Below, piece after piece: positions 45,901 to 57,274 of a DNA stretch of 64,000 bases. The DNA comes from Cyclina sinensis (Eukaryota; Mollusca; Bivalvia; Venerida; Veneridae), in contig JAAONU010000001.1 in NCBI GenBank assembly GCA_012932295.1, positions 30,907,449 to 30,971,448 on the forward strand, in the 5' to 3' direction. The notes under the pieces were generated by a model. The model made no database searches, had not been told where the DNA came from, and worked only from the letters and a program-made list of their open reading frames with translations. Within the stretch, counting starts at the first letter, position 1; every line of letters begins with the position of its first letter. The position numbers were made by a program, and so were the translations under genes.

Positions 45901-48900
45901 AACATCATTAATTAAAATGCATGCATTATTTTGGTCAATATTTTCCAATGACAGACATTTTAGGTTGTAGATGATGCTGGCAAGAGCAATCTTATACAAT
46001 AACACATTATTTTCTTTCATCTTTGTGAAAAAGTTCACTCATACCTCGGAATTAACAAACTCAGAAACTACTCCACTCTACCTTTGTTATGCATGTCTTC
46101 TATTATATTAATTATGTGACTGTAAAACATGAAAAAGGATCTGACCTCATTTAGAAGCACACAAAAAGCCTTGGAATACAGGGACTGCAGGTCTGAGTTC
46201 CTACTTTACCATTCAAACTGCTTGTAATATTCCTGATCTGGCATTACAGTAAGATTCAATGTGCAAGTATTGTAAATTAAGGAAAAAAATGAAGGGATGC
46301 CTCAAACTATATTACTTTCTGCATATTCAACTATCTAAAAAGCACAAAACTTCCATCTTTATGTTCTGAGTTTGTACTACAATGGCAATATTGTTTTTTT
46401 TACATCCTGAAAGAAGAATGAAAAACACATGTTTTGTTTTCATCTTCCTTACATTGTTAAGATAAAACTTTCATTTTAAGATGCAGAAGTGACATTTTAT
46501 GTAACAATCACAGACATTAATTTAAAATATTCTCTCATTTATGATTATGAAAAATCTATACACAAGTTTACAAATACTCACGTGAATCTTTGAGAGTTTC
46601 TTCTGCAGTTTTTCCTTAACTTTTCCTGCCCAGTACTGGTCTCCTAGGAAATCACAAAAGCACCTTCCAATCAGGGCATTAAGGGGAAGTAATGCAGCCT
46701 CGCATACAATCCCCTTTGATCCAGGACTAGCCAAAATGTTTGACTTATCACTAGACTTGACATCTTTTTCTTTGGTAGTTGTCGAATGAACTGGGCTAGA
46801 AGGAACGCTGTCCCTTCCTCTGGGAATTAACCTTGACATGTACACCACAAAGTTCTTGAGATCAGCTTCACTAGGGTCTTCAAGATTAGATGCTGTAGTA
46901 CTGACTGATGATATGGAATCGGATGAGTTTTGACGCTTTTGTTTGAAACTGTCTGTACTGCTTGAACGCTTATGACTCATGGACGAAGAACTTTCTAACA
47001 ACCTATTTATTTCTCGAATATGATTTTTCAGTGGTATTCCATTGGCAGCAGCTAAAATCCTTCTGTACCACTGTTCTTTCTCCCGACAAGTTCGTGCAAA
47101 CAAATACAGAACTGAAGAATCACACTTCTGTTCAGTGACCACCTCAAATCCAAGAACAGAATCTGTGCTACTACTAGCACTTATTTTTCCTGCTTGCTGG
47201 TTCCCATTACTACTTGCAATGGTTTCCGGTTTCATACTTTGTTTTTTACCATCCTTTGCTAGAGCTATACAAATTGGGTACTTTTTGCTCCATAGTCTTT
47301 TCTTTACAAGACCATTTGGAAGCAGGAGGACTTTACTGCCTTGGATATCAAAATGTCTCTGATGTATAAACTGCGGGGAATGATGGGGCTCATCCCACAT
47401 GGCACGCTTTGGTACGTTGACCTTTGGCCTACGTAACCTCAGGGTTGTGCCCTCCAGGTGAATGTAGATGGAATGTGTATTGTTTATTGAGTAAGTTTCG
47501 ACTTTATAATCAAACATTTCATTCATCCAACCCTGAAAAAGAAATTAACTTAGAAAGTCTAAAACTAACTTTTCTTTATCTGACAATGTTAAACACTTGT
47601 TTATTTATTATGTTAAAACATTAGAGCTTCAGAGTTACTGTGGTGTTATAGTTTATAATGAAGTTACAGGTAATAATGAGTAGTAAAAGTACAAATCCAG
47701 ACTGGAATATTGCATTACTTAATAGCCCTACTGTTGGCTCCACATAATTGGTACAATGTAGACGTATTAATGAAGCACTGTTTTTATGAGTTAATGGTTC
47801 AACAGTTATTACAGCATACAACTCGTTGACATTTAAAATTTGTAATAGAATCCACATTTACAGCATCATTATCACAAATGATTTCTAAATGGTAGCAATA
47901 CAGTCTGGAGTGTGGTTACATTTCTGATTACTGAAATTCAGTAGACAATGCCTATCTTTGAACAGATAGAAAACTAGAACTGTGTCCATAGGACACGGAT
48001 GCCCCCACTATGCATAAGTGCTCATAAACAAGAGCATGTATATTCTGTATGTAAGATTTAGGTGGGGAACAATTTTTTTCTGTAGTTGCAAATGAATTGA
48101 GGTGTTTTGTATATTATTAATGCTGTCCTTTTATTTCAAAATTAGATATTTTATACTGAAACAAGGGCTGTCGGATGGACAGCACGCTTGACTATTCTTA
48201 GTGCTTGAAGGTATAATAAAAGCCTGAAATTAAAGATTTTACAAAGTCTTAAAAGGGGAATAACTAATAAAAATGCTTAACAGAGTTATGGGCCTTGATG
48301 GAATGACACAGTCTAGGGCCAAGTTTGAACCAAATATCTGCAGTAGAAAGGGAAGAAATAGTGAAAATGAGAAGCTTGCCCTAAAACTTTAACCCGACAG
48401 CCACATCGCAAGTACAATAGACATCCTTATTCTTTGAATAGTCGACATAAAAATGTTGTAAATATTTATGTTCTATGAGGAATCACATAAGCGAAGATGA
48501 AGAAAGAGACACACAAGTAATGACATGTTGCTGATATATTAAAGTAAGCAGGTAAAATTTAAAAAATGTTACACATGAAAGTTAACTACAGATTAGTATA
48601 GAAACCCCAGGTGTGTCAGGTCCTGTAAAAAACATTACCCTTCCTTTACTATCATCTACACATTAAGGTTGTTCATCCCTGAAAGTTAAAGCAAAATCTG
48701 CCATCCGGTTTATGAGGAGCTGCGTTCACAAATTTATTTCACTTTATGGTATATAGTGAAAAAATCAACAAAGGGCCATAACTCCATTAAATTTGGTCGC
48801 AGCAAAAATTCCTTCCCTTACTATCATCTACACATTAAGGTTGTTCATTCCTGAAATTTAAGCAAAATCTGCCATCCGGTTTAAGAGGAGTTGCGTTCAC

Positions 48901-50830
48901 AAAATTTCTATATGGTATATAGTGAAAAAATCAACAAAGGGCCATAATTCTGTTAAATTTGGTCGCAGCAAAAATTCCTTCCTTTACTTCCATCTACACA
49001 TTAAGGTTGTTCATCCCTGGAAGTTTAAGCAAAATCTGCCATCCGGTTTAAGAGGAGTTGCGTCTACAAAATTTCTACATAGTATATAGTGAAAAAATCA
49101 ACAAAGGGCCATAATTCTGTTAAATTTGGTCGCAGCGAAAATTCCTTCCTTTACTACCATCTACACATTAAGGTTGTTCATCTCTGGAAGTTTAAGCAAA
49201 ATCTGCCATCCGGTTTAAGAGGAGTTGCGTTCACAAGATTTCGGGATGTACGGACAGACGTACGGACGGACGGACAGACGTATGGACGGACGGACAAGTG
49301 CAACGCTATATGCTCCCCACTTTAGGGGGGCATAAAAATTCATCACGGCATTTCTTGGAATGAAGATATTTCAACATAAAGTATAATATGAAAGGGGACG
49401 AATAAATGACTTAACATTGATCAAATAGACAACTGGTACCAATGATAAACTCCATAGAAGTTACTGATCCAAATCTCTATATTGTCAATGCGAGTACTGA
49501 TTTGAACCAAGAATCCAGTCAAAAGGTAATAATTTAACTTGTGAAAAGTTGTTTCTCAACCCAATTGTTGTAAATAGGTTTAATCTATTCTTAATCTACA
49601 GTATATTTGTCTTCAATAAAATAAGAAGGTATGTCTACTGTTAAGCTAAGTGTCACTAATTAAACCTACTACAGTATGGTGTTACAAAACTAATCCAAAT
49701 ATACTTTACACTGTATCTACCTTGTAACAACAATCCTCTCCTTTGGGTTCTTTCATCTCTGGAATGGGAAGGGGAGGTAACTGGTCAAGGGGTGGATCCT
49801 CTGGAATAGGTTCCCTTGATTTGGCAGGTTGGTTTATCCATAAATAAAGCATCCAACCAGCAGAACTTAGCACCATTCCAATAAGCATCCCACTAAAATA
49901 AGATGGTAAAGGAAGAACCATGTAAAGAAAGAGAAATATGACACCTGCAGCCATTTTCTTCACTGGAATTTTTGCCCCATGTATATTTATCACAGTGACA
50001 GTGTCCTTAGAATTCTTTATCTCTGTTTTCCTTTCATTTTGTTTTTGAGAAGATTCTAATTTCTCTGGCAGGGTTTCAGGTTCTGGAATTTTCTGGCTTA
50101 GTTTCGACATTGACACTGGTGCCACAGGAACAACTGGTTTGATCTTTCTCAGCTTTTGGAAGTGTTTTCTCTGTCTAACCATTGGAATAACTCCAGGAGC
50201 ATTAGAAAAGTCCTCTCCAGTTGAATTAAAATACTCTTCATTTATTTCTAACTTTTCATCTACAATAGCATCCCCATCATCCTTGTCATCAGAATTTATT
50301 TCAAAGTAAGCACTACTGTCATCAAATTCCTGCTCAGTTACACTCTTAAACTCTTCCGAGTCTTCAAGGCTTTCTGTTTCTTCTTGTACTTTTTCCTTCA
50401 TGTTTTTAAGTGGGACAGTTTTCTCTTTAGTGATAGGTACAGGTTGCATTTCTGTTTTTCTGTCTTTTACAGCAGTAACATTAGAATCAGTAAAGAGTTC
50501 TTCTCGTTTCTTCTGGATTTCAGAATACATTTTGTCTTTTAAATCTTTAAGTTTCTCAAAGGAGTTCTGGCTTCTTATTGATGGTGACTTCTCTATTTGT
50601 TGCACAGGGCTCTGTCTGGTTTCAGGAGACTTGGACAAAGATCTTTCCCGATCCAACACACGCATACTTCTTTCTTTCTCCTCCAGTATTTGCTTGTCAA
50701 ATTTTCCCGTAACGACTGATAACTCTTCTTCCTCTTCTTCTTCCAGGGCTTTGAAGCTGAAACTTATACCTCCTCCACCCATTTTGGGGGCTGGTGGCCG
50801 AGGAGGTGGAGTTGAACCCTTCTTACTCAT
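39869..50830 (-). CDS. TEX2: TEX2, ER-anchored SMP-domain lipid-transfer protein (complete coding region)
   Basis: Seven minus-strand exons (49721-50830, 46582-47532, 42096-42325, 41657-41743, 41045-41257, 40597-40717, 39869-39985) join to 942 codons plus stop. Residues 1-290 are disordered, with a poly-Glu run (ALEEEEEEELSVVTG). A membrane hairpin lies at about 293-332 (FLYMVLPLPSYFSGMLIGMV). A PH-like domain follows at about 375-520 (YIHLEGTTLRLRRPK, KKYPICIAL, LYLFARTCREKEQWYRR). The SMP domain runs from about 648 to 910 (LIGRCFCDFLGDQYW, GFWIDVDVTYSGKFKMTIET, SGTLAINIPPPPTDRLWYGF). The order and motifs match animal TEX2, orthologue of yeast Nvj2, which moves lipid between ER and partner membranes. 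Human TEX2 is about 1,134 aa; the difference is in the disordered N-terminus. ERN1 lies divergently upstream. Confidence 0.96.
40597..40717 (-). CDS. TEX2: TEX2 exon 6, SMP domain
   Basis: Acceptor ccttgtag above 40717, donor gtttgt below 40597. It encodes WYGFRGNPHLWLVAKPKVGD then MSHITEWIEKKLALEFQ. Phase 2 in, phase 0 out. Confidence 0.95.
41045..41257 (-). CDS. TEX2: TEX2 exon 5, SMP domain
   Basis: Acceptor attgaacag above 41257, donor gtatgt below 41045. It encodes KKILKYINKIAASNYFQRAA, EVSNTPLILTVEMQKLSGTL and AINIPPPPTDRL. Phase 2 on both sides. Confidence 0.96.
41657..41743 (-). CDS. TEX2: TEX2 exon 4, acidic loop
   Basis: Acceptor ttttttttgtttcaaag above 41743, donor gtaggt below 41657. 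It encodes SAITDSEEEDSAESSTDEEE, matching the acidic DSDEESSSAGSSEEDD loop of vertebrate TEX2. Phase 2 on both sides. Confidence 0.9.
42096..42325 (-). CDS. TEX2: TEX2 exon 3, SMP domain
   Basis: Acceptor ttgtatgtttcag above 42325, donor gtaata below 42096. It encodes IPYFIEELQIKEISLGSEVP and GFWIDVDVTYSGKFKMTIET. Phase 0 in, phase 2 out. The acceptor sits at the edge of a minisatellite that repeats acceptor-like sequence. Confidence 0.96.
42323..42635. repeat. 33-bp minisatellite copying the TEX2 exon 3 acceptor
   Basis: GAATCTGAAACA or a variant recurs with the AATCT core at 42323 (the true acceptor), 42360, 42401, 42434, 42467, 42500, 42537, 42570, 42603 and 42629. On the gene strand each unit reads about TGTGTTTCAGATTC, a pyrimidine-AG acceptor. 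Diverged copies continue to about 43,090. Confidence 0.9.
43617..44636 (-). mobile_element. AGCTCACC-type tandem-body element in TEX2 intron 2
   Basis: It starts AACAAGAGAGCCATGATGGC. The units of about 170-185 bp contain TTGGTAGAGGTCCACTAG. It ends AGCTCACCCTTGAGCACTTT and GTGCTAAGGTGAGCT, the paired head. It lies in the same transcriptional sense as TEX2. Confidence 0.65.
45183..45398. mobile_element. Short hAT-like MITE in TEX2 intron 2
   Basis: The ends CAGGTGCGTAGCTACCAG and, inward from the right, CAGGGGCGTAGCCAGGGC form imperfect inverted repeats. Target duplication is unclear (AATTG on both sides). It is 216 bp and non-coding. Confidence 0.5.
46582..47532 (-). CDS. TEX2: TEX2 exon 2, PH-like domain and SMP start
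   Basis: Acceptor ctttttcag above 47532, donor gtgagt below 46582, 317 codons in phase 0. It starts GWMNEMFDYKVETYS (vertebrate GWMNEIYNYDPETYH) and ends YWAGKVKEKLQKKLSKIH. A Ser-rich linker lies between the PH-like part and the SMP domain. Confidence 0.96.
47974..49336 (-). mobile_element. HINE-like element, longer copy of the 11,518 family
   Basis: It starts CTAG (47974), with stem GTGTCC-ATA-GGACAC (47982-47996) and then GGATGCCCCCACTATGCATA. The body includes a nested element (about 48,160-48,600) and about four units of 160-170 bp with CTTAAACCGGATGGCAG in reverse. A GGACGGACGGACAGACG tract comes next. It ends with a TATGCCCCCC-type head on the minus strand. It lies in TEX2 intron 1. 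Confidence 0.65.
48160..48600 (-). mobile_element. Nested short element with 6-bp terminal stem
   Basis: AACAAG is missing one A (ACAAG), then GCTGTC-GGATG-GACAGC forms a perfect hairpin (48167-48183). AACCCGACAGCC occurs near 48,400. It interrupts the element above; the right border is approximate. Confidence 0.4.
49721..50830 (-). CDS. TEX2: TEX2 first coding exon
   Basis: The start is ATG at 50830-50828 (MSKKGSTPPPRPPAPKMGGG), the first in-frame ATG after an in-frame TAG at 50872-50870. There are 370 codons, ending PEMKEPKGEDCCYK at donor gtagat, phase 0. It contains the disordered region and the membrane hairpin. A nine-codon uORF ends on this start codon. Confidence 0.93.
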
Positions 50831-50856
50831 TTTTTTTCTGATATTTTGCCAGTCAT
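50827..50856 (-). CDS. uORF overlapping the TEX2 start (ATGA)
   Basis: ATG at 50856-50854 opens nine codons, MTGKISEKK, and its TGA (50829-50827) overlaps the TEX2 ATG (50830-50828). G at -3 gives it a fair initiation context. The arrangement would suit termination-reinitiation control, but use is unproven. Confidence 0.5.
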   Translation of the reverse strand: MTGKISEKK

Positions 50857-50896
50857 CTCTGTATCTCACCTAGTTGCTTCAGCTTCCTTCACGAGC
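50831..50896 (-). other. TEX2: TEX2 5' UTR part of first coding exon
   Basis: The minus-strand acceptor tatttgcttgcag lies just above 50896, so at least one further noncoding exon lies upstream (higher coordinates). The UTR segment carries a short uORF at 50856-50827. Confidence 0.7.
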
Positions 50897-52517
50897 CTGC
50901 AAGCAAATAATGACTGGTAAATATTTTCTAAGAACAGTCAATAAATTGTTAACATTTCTTGAGAAAGAAATCCCACAATTTCTTTGTTTTTTGATTAAAG
51001 TACAACCTTTTCAAACAATAACATACATGAAGTGTAGTATTGTTTCCTAGTTTTGCTTTTTGGTGTTTGTATTGCATAAATCTATGTACAGCTCACGGCA
51101 ACATTGGAGAGAATGAACTCAGTTTTTAATACACTCATCCAGGTACAATGTACACATACTGGACTTCCTAATAAAAACAATAAACCCCTTAATTGTTCTT
51201 TTTCCCCCACTTTTTTATTGTTACTGTAGTATTGTTTCAGTGATACATGTAAATGCCTAAAAACTGTTTATATTTATATAGTTTTCTACCATCTGGCTGA
51301 AGAATACTGAACAGTACTGAAGTCAGTCATCTACCAGTTAGTAAGACAAGCAAGATTTGTGCTCAGGCGAGTTAAAAACGAAACTAAATTATTTTGGATT
51401 AATATTTTTAATATAAAATTATCAATTATCTGAAGCAGGTTTTTTTAAAAGACTATTTAAGCCTACAGTCTAGGAGAGTTTGTAGGTCTAGTATGAAACC
51501 TACATGTATATGCCTGTGGCTTATCTTGTAGACTTTAAAAGAAGAATCTATGAAGGAATGAGATGTTCAAATGTTAACTACACAGAGCCATATGTCTGGT
51601 TTACATTCAGCACTTAGAATTAAGTTTTGCATCACAAACAGCAGGCTCAGTATAGAAGTTATTATTTCTACATATTGTACACTGAAACCAAAACCAGAAA
51701 AACCTTACTGCACAAACAAATATTTCCAGATATTTAAAATATATACTTGTTTCACAAAGGTATTATACAAGTTCACCTGCACTTTTAACATAGGCACTGG
51801 TTTTACATTTCAATTCTTGTCCACTAACATGTTTTCATATGACAAATCTTCTAGGCCTGTAGACAGCTTGACAAATGTTCCCTTGATTTCCAATCACAAG
51901 TAAAGGAAAGCAATGGTAACATATTGAATTTCTTGCGTAATCTTGTTTCCACACTATTCTTTCATGAAACAATGTATAAAAGCATTGACATTCCTTACTG
52001 CAACATTTGTGCTTTGCATTATTGATCTGTTTAAATCCTGAATATATCACCTGTGACTTCTGGAATGTATAATCCCAGATGAAATTTGTTTCTTAGTGAG
52101 GCTACCTTTTGCATTTCCAGGAATAATCTATGGAAACTTTGGATGATGAAAAAACTGTATAATCACAATTACTTTGAAAAAGAAAATCATTTACACTAAA
52201 CATGCATTCTGAAAAAAAGAATATTCGCTCTTTTCAAAGAAAAAAAAACTCCAATAGATAATGGTAGATAAGAAAATAAATGCATGTTCAAAATTAATCA
52301 TTTTACAGTTTTCAAGACCTATTATCACTCTGCTACATGTAATTATAAACAAAATACAACAAGAATAAGAAATTTAAAGATAAACTCAAATTAATGCCAA
52401 ACAAACAAAACTATGTCTAAGGTTTAATAAGACTAAACAAAAACTGTTCCTGATGAGTTGAGATAAAATGGAATCCTAATAACTAAATTTAGCAGTAAAA
52501 GGGTGATAGTGTTTCTA

Positions 52518-52757
52518 AACAAGAGGGTCTTGATGGCCTGGATCATTCATCTGAGTACCTTGGATCTGTGTCTGCTGGTGAGCAGATATCAAAAGCAATA
52601 TTACTGTTTTTACATTGAACCCATGTTGCAAAGCCCATTTTCATCCCAGTGACATAGTTTGAACTAGCAGTTTTTGAGGAGATGTCATCAGAAGTAAAAT
52701 GCTGACAATGGATGTCAGACACTGGACACCGGACACAGGGCAGCAGGTGAGCTAAAA
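52518..52757 (-). mobile_element. Short AGCTCACC-type remnant
   Basis: It starts AACAAGAGGGTCTTGATGGC (a decayed terminal stem) and ends GGACACCGGACACAGGG then CAGGTGAGCTAAAAA, the family head in reverse. Only about one body unit is left. Confidence 0.5.
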
Positions 52758-53199
52758 ACTAGCATGTCTTGGCTGATCTGGTACATGTACATTGTTAAAC
52801 TCTCCAACTCCAAGACAATCATGTCTCTAGAATTCCCCAAAGTTCAGTGAAGATTCAATAAAAATTATTATTAAAAGCTCTGGTGAGAAATCCTACATTT
52901 AAACCTGTTCACAGTTCAAAGCTTGATCTCCAGAACATACAGCAAAACAGCTGCCGAGCGAGCAAATTTGTTGAACTGATATCCCCCACCATATAATACA
53001 AATCACTGGAATTGGTATTTAAGTTTACATACATTGTAGATCTTTGTCCTTGGAATTTTAGTGACAAATCAATTTGGTATCTTTATCTATAATGAATCAA
53101 TGCCAATAAAAACTGAGCTATGCAAAGCAGAAATAGCTCTTACAGTAAATGAGGTTGTTTGAGAGAACTGATGTCAAAACATTCTCAAAAAGCAGCGGA

Positions 53200-54835
53200 A
53201 CAACTGCAGTTTTTGGTCTAAACAAGTGATGCAATGCATGACTCCTTTTCTGACACCTATGAAGTTTAATTTTGATACCTCAAATACTTTCTGAGTTCTG
53301 GTCCAAACAAAAATTAAGTATTAAAAATAACAACGGGGAATAACTTTTTAGTTATGAAGTGAAGAGTTATAGTTTCTACGTACTGCACTTTTACTCAATG
53401 AGATCTAACCACATATAAAGTTTGAGGTTTATAATTTTAATAGTTTTTGAGTTATCTTCCAAATAAAAAGTGTATTGGTCAGACAGACGAACAAACAGTG
53501 ACAGACAATGCCAAATCTATATCCCTCTTCTCCTCAATGACACATATGCACCTATGAAGTTTCATGTTGATATCTTAAATACTTTTTGAGTTGTGTTGCG
53601 AACAAAATTAAGTACCGTAAACGCTCGAATATTGTACGCTAGCGTGTATAAAACGCACCCCTGGTCTGGCCTCAAGAACTGGGGAAAAAGCTTTGGAATA
53701 TAATACGCACACAAATTTCGTCTGGAAATAAAGTTACCATTTGTCCATGTTTTTAGTTTAGGAAGCGGCCATTGTCGGTGCGCGTAACAATTACATCGCG
53801 TGAATATCGCTACGGTTGCATTTAACTATTTATTTCATTAGGGACAATTAGAGCTAGAAACTATTTCTTTCAGAAATATTGAATAAACATGGCATTATCT
53901 CAAAGTGTCAACACCTTCTCAATACCTTTTGGATGTGTTAACTAACATCTCATAATTATAGCGACATCAAACGACACTAATTATTATGTTTGTTTAACAA
54001 TATACGGACAACTCCTTTATCAAATTAATTGGTCGATAATTGTGTGAGTGCGAATATTGACGGGTATAATACCGGTAAGCATTGGTTATATGATATGCTT
54101 CGGCCGGTACCGAGGGTACTAAAATGAATCTTTAGCAGTTATACGTTTAGAGAGAAAAAAAAGAAAAAAAAGAAAAGAAAAAAAAGAAAAGAAAAAATGG
54201 CGTAATAACGGCTTTTACAATACCGTACTTTCAGTACTAATGATATTGGTTTTCTCCCCTTAATAAGGCTCTCCAAAAAGAAAGTGCACCAAAAAAGAAA
54301 ACATGATCATTTGGACAGAAATTATTGACTTTTGGCCAGTATTTTATGGGTTTTCAAGCTGGAAAAAAATTGTCTGATGGCTCACCCTCGCGCACCCCTT
54401 TGTGGATACTGAAAATTCTTGAAAAAAAGTGTGTTTTATATTCGAGCGTTTACGGTAATAAAAAATATCAATGGGCAATAACTCAATAGTTATCAAGTGA
54501 AGACTAACAGTTCCTACACACTGCATGACCCTTTGATGACATTTATGCACCTTTAAGTTCTGATACCTCAAATACTTTTAGAGTTATGGTCCAAACAGTA
54601 ATTAAATAGGAAAAATACCAAAGGGGAATAACTAAAAAAATATGAAGTGAAGAGTTTCAGTTCCTATGCATTCCAAGTCTACTCAATGAGATTTAACCAC
54701 ATATGTAGTTTTTGGTTTATAACTGAAATAGATTTAGTTATGTTCCAATCAAAATGTGACAGACAGACAGATGAAAAGCCTCACGGACAATGCCAAATCT
54801 ATATTTCTCCGCCTTAGGTGCGAGATAGAAACTGT
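53200..54835 (-). mobile_element. HINE-like tandem element split by a pogo-type MITE
   Basis: The units carry GAAGAGTTATAGTTTCTACG or similar (about 53,362, 54,490 and 54,645). GTCAGACAGACGAAC occurs at about 53,480 and GACAGACAGACAG at about 54,760. The minus-strand head near 54,830 reads TCTCGCACCTAAGGCGGAGA. The array is interrupted exactly by the TA-flanked element at 53,615-54,455. The left border is approximate. Confidence 0.5.
53615..54455. mobile_element. Non-autonomous pogo/mariner-type element, perfect inverted ends
   Basis: Including the TA target site (53613-53614 and 54456-54457), TACCGTAAACGCTCGAATAT is repeated perfectly in inverse at the right end. It is 841 bp, with AAAAGAAAAG-rich sequence inside and no transposase frame. 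Confidence 0.85.
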
Positions 54836-56375
54836 AAGTAGAATTTTTCAATCTGAGGGCGAACAAAAAATGTGTCACTGACACCAATGCCCCCAAAACA
54901 TTGCAATGGTCACAGTCATGGTAGCTTACTTGATGTTACTCTGATAATTTGTGCCAAAAAATTTTGCAGTCTGTTAACTGAACTAAGTAACTATATGTCC
55001 AGAGCTAAGACTATTATATGTCCTTTATTTATTTGCATGGCTGGTAAAATTAATAAACTTCTAAAACAGATGTGTTTCAAAAGATACTGATCTAATGTTC
55101 TGTACCTTTAAGACAACACATTTACAGAAAGTGTTTCAAAACAGTTTCTTAATGTTTAACTTCTTTATTTTTATGCTCCAGTTGAACACCATAGGCAAAT
55201 ATATTCTGTAGTTCAATCACAAAATTGTAGGAGTTTCACTCGTAAGCAAAATTAAACAAAGGGCAATAACTCCATAAAAAAATGGTATAATCAGTGCAAA
55301 TAGACTTGATAAAGACAATTAACATGAATTTCATCACAGTCTATTTTGTCTATATTGTGGTCTGGATATAAAGTTTGTGACCTTCTTTAAATATAAACTT
55401 CAAAATGGACATTTAAAATTGTGCTATTTTTTTAAAGCCCTTTGCTTTTTGACCATTGTTTTTGAAAAAAACTCATCTTTTATTTGTCAGCTTGCAACAA
55501 AAATTTTAGCTGTTGAAGTGAAAGATAGATATTATACAAAAAGGTAAAAGGCTTCTTCTTTCTACAAATTTTAATTTTGAAAATTGGCATATTATTGACA
55601 AAAATGACCAATGATTTTTGTAAACAAGGTGCAAGCATAGCGTGTAACATTACCAATTAAAAGGCTACATAATTCATTATAGACTGATTTTCTATTATCG
55701 GATAAACTGGAGAGTGCACGACAGCATATTTTGGTTATTCCTTCTGTCAATTCCCTTCAAATTTGGCCCTGGTCTAACTTATTTTATATAGTAAAGGAAA
55801 AGAGAATTTGCCAACATGATAATATAGAGTAATTCACACCTATTAAATGCAATCATTATAAATGAATATAATTATATATATGAATAAAATCATTTAAAGA
55901 GTTGCTCAGGGTTTTAATTTATTTCAAAGAACAGAAAACTTGCCTACATGAATTATGAACAGTATTTAAATGCAAAATGGTACTTTTAGGCTTATGCATG
56001 GTATATCTGAATGTTGAGTCATGATAAGCTAGAACAAAGACACAAATTTAATGTCATCATATATATCTTAACATATTAATTAATTAATTCAAAATTTCAA
56101 AATATAAACAGTTTATCCACTCAGTATATTTGATTGCACCATTATTCATAATCATACTTACCAATCATGTAATTATTTATTGGCTATTATAACTATATAA
56201 TTATATAACTATAATTATTATAACTATATATAGCGGTTAACAAACCTTGATCTACGAACTTGGCAGTCACTGAGAGAAATAACTATAAATATGAGACTAT
56301 GAATTTAAAGTGCAAGAACTTGCTTCCAAGTCAATGTAAAATAAATAGGTTTAAACGAAATCTAAGAACTCAGAG

Positions 56376-56450
56376 GAGTGAATCAGTGGTCCGTGGTTAT
56401 ACGCTGTTCTGGTAATCCAGGGGTCACATGTTTGATCTCCATCTCCTGTT
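56376..56450 (+). repeat. tRNA-derived SINE head
   Basis: TCCGTGGTTATACGCTG resembles an A-box region (canonical GTGGTTAGACGCTGG) and CAGGGGTCACATGTTTGATC resembles a B-box region (canonical GGTTCGATC). It is degenerate, so a SINE relic rather than a working tRNA gene. Confidence 0.5.
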
Positions 56451-57193
56451 ACATTACTAACTAATTGTCTGATTGAATTGAGTAGTATGTGATGGAAATT
56501 ATCCAGTGGTGTCTTTGCAATAGGATGCTTTTGTAACTTGCACTAACTCCAACAACTTATACTAAGTAACCTCTGCAAAAGGTCCCGGTTATATGAGCAA
56601 CCGGTATTGACGATAAATAAACTCAAATATTTTTGTGAAAAATAAGTTAGACGAGTCACGAACGGCACCCTTTTCAAATCAGATAATAAAATATATTCTT
56701 CTATTTTGCTCTAGAAGCTGTACTGATTATTTTCGATAAAAAATCTAACAACAGATATTCTTACAGTTTTGATCTTTTAAATCGTTGCGTAGAAAGTGTT
56801 GTTCTCTCGAAAACTAGCTTGTCCTACTTCCTGTTTCAGTTTCATGACACGATGAAGTGAATAAAAGTAACCAATGTCAATTGCATACGTATTTTGACAT
56901 AAAAAGGACGTTTCTTAAAACTTCGATACATAATTCATTTTAACTGAATATAGGAGTTTTGCCATTTTACAGCAGTAGTTGAATTATTTCTTCTAGTGAA
57001 AAAAAAATTGGAAACAGCAGTTTTATTTATTGACCAATAAAATTCAAGCATTCACAAACGAACCGTTCCTGAGCTTCAAAACCAAAACAAGCATGGCTGT
57101 CAAAAGAGAGTATCAAACGTGTTCAGTTGTAAATGATATCATTTTTTAGTATCAAAGGGCTGATTTACGCTTAATTATTGTAACTAAATTAAA

Positions 57194-57274
57194 ATGAAAC
57201 TATACGTGTTTCGATTCGCCTTACTCCTCTTCAGTATTTTGTGGTCTGTCATCGAAAATACATTAACAGAAGAG
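57194..57274 (+). CDS. ERN1: ERN1 exon 1, signal peptide
   Basis: ATG at 57194 opens 27 codons ending at donor gtaggt (57275). A Lys/Arg-flanked hydrophobic core (FALLLFSILWSVI) is a typical signal sequence. This ATG is the only one that joins in frame to exon 2. Confidence 0.88.

Larger units (their letters stand above)
50897..57193. other. TEX2-ERN1 divergent intergenic region / noncoding 5' exons
   Basis: No coding exon was recognised. It holds repeats at 52,515-52,760 and 53,200-54,835, AT-rich DNA at 55,100-56,250, and a tRNA-like SINE head at about 56,376. The last 400 bp contain ACTTCCTGTTTC (ETS-like, about 56,826) and a CCAAT at about 57,036. A possible 18-residue uORF before ERN1 runs from ATG at 57093 to TAG at 57149. 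The upstream noncoding exon of TEX2 should lie here but could not be placed. Confidence 0.45.

Noticed and set aside
50400..50873. 157-codon plus-strand frame
   Set aside because: It is the antisense shadow of TEX2 coding exon 1; its Ser/Leu richness mirrors the Glu/Lys-rich TEX2 sequence.
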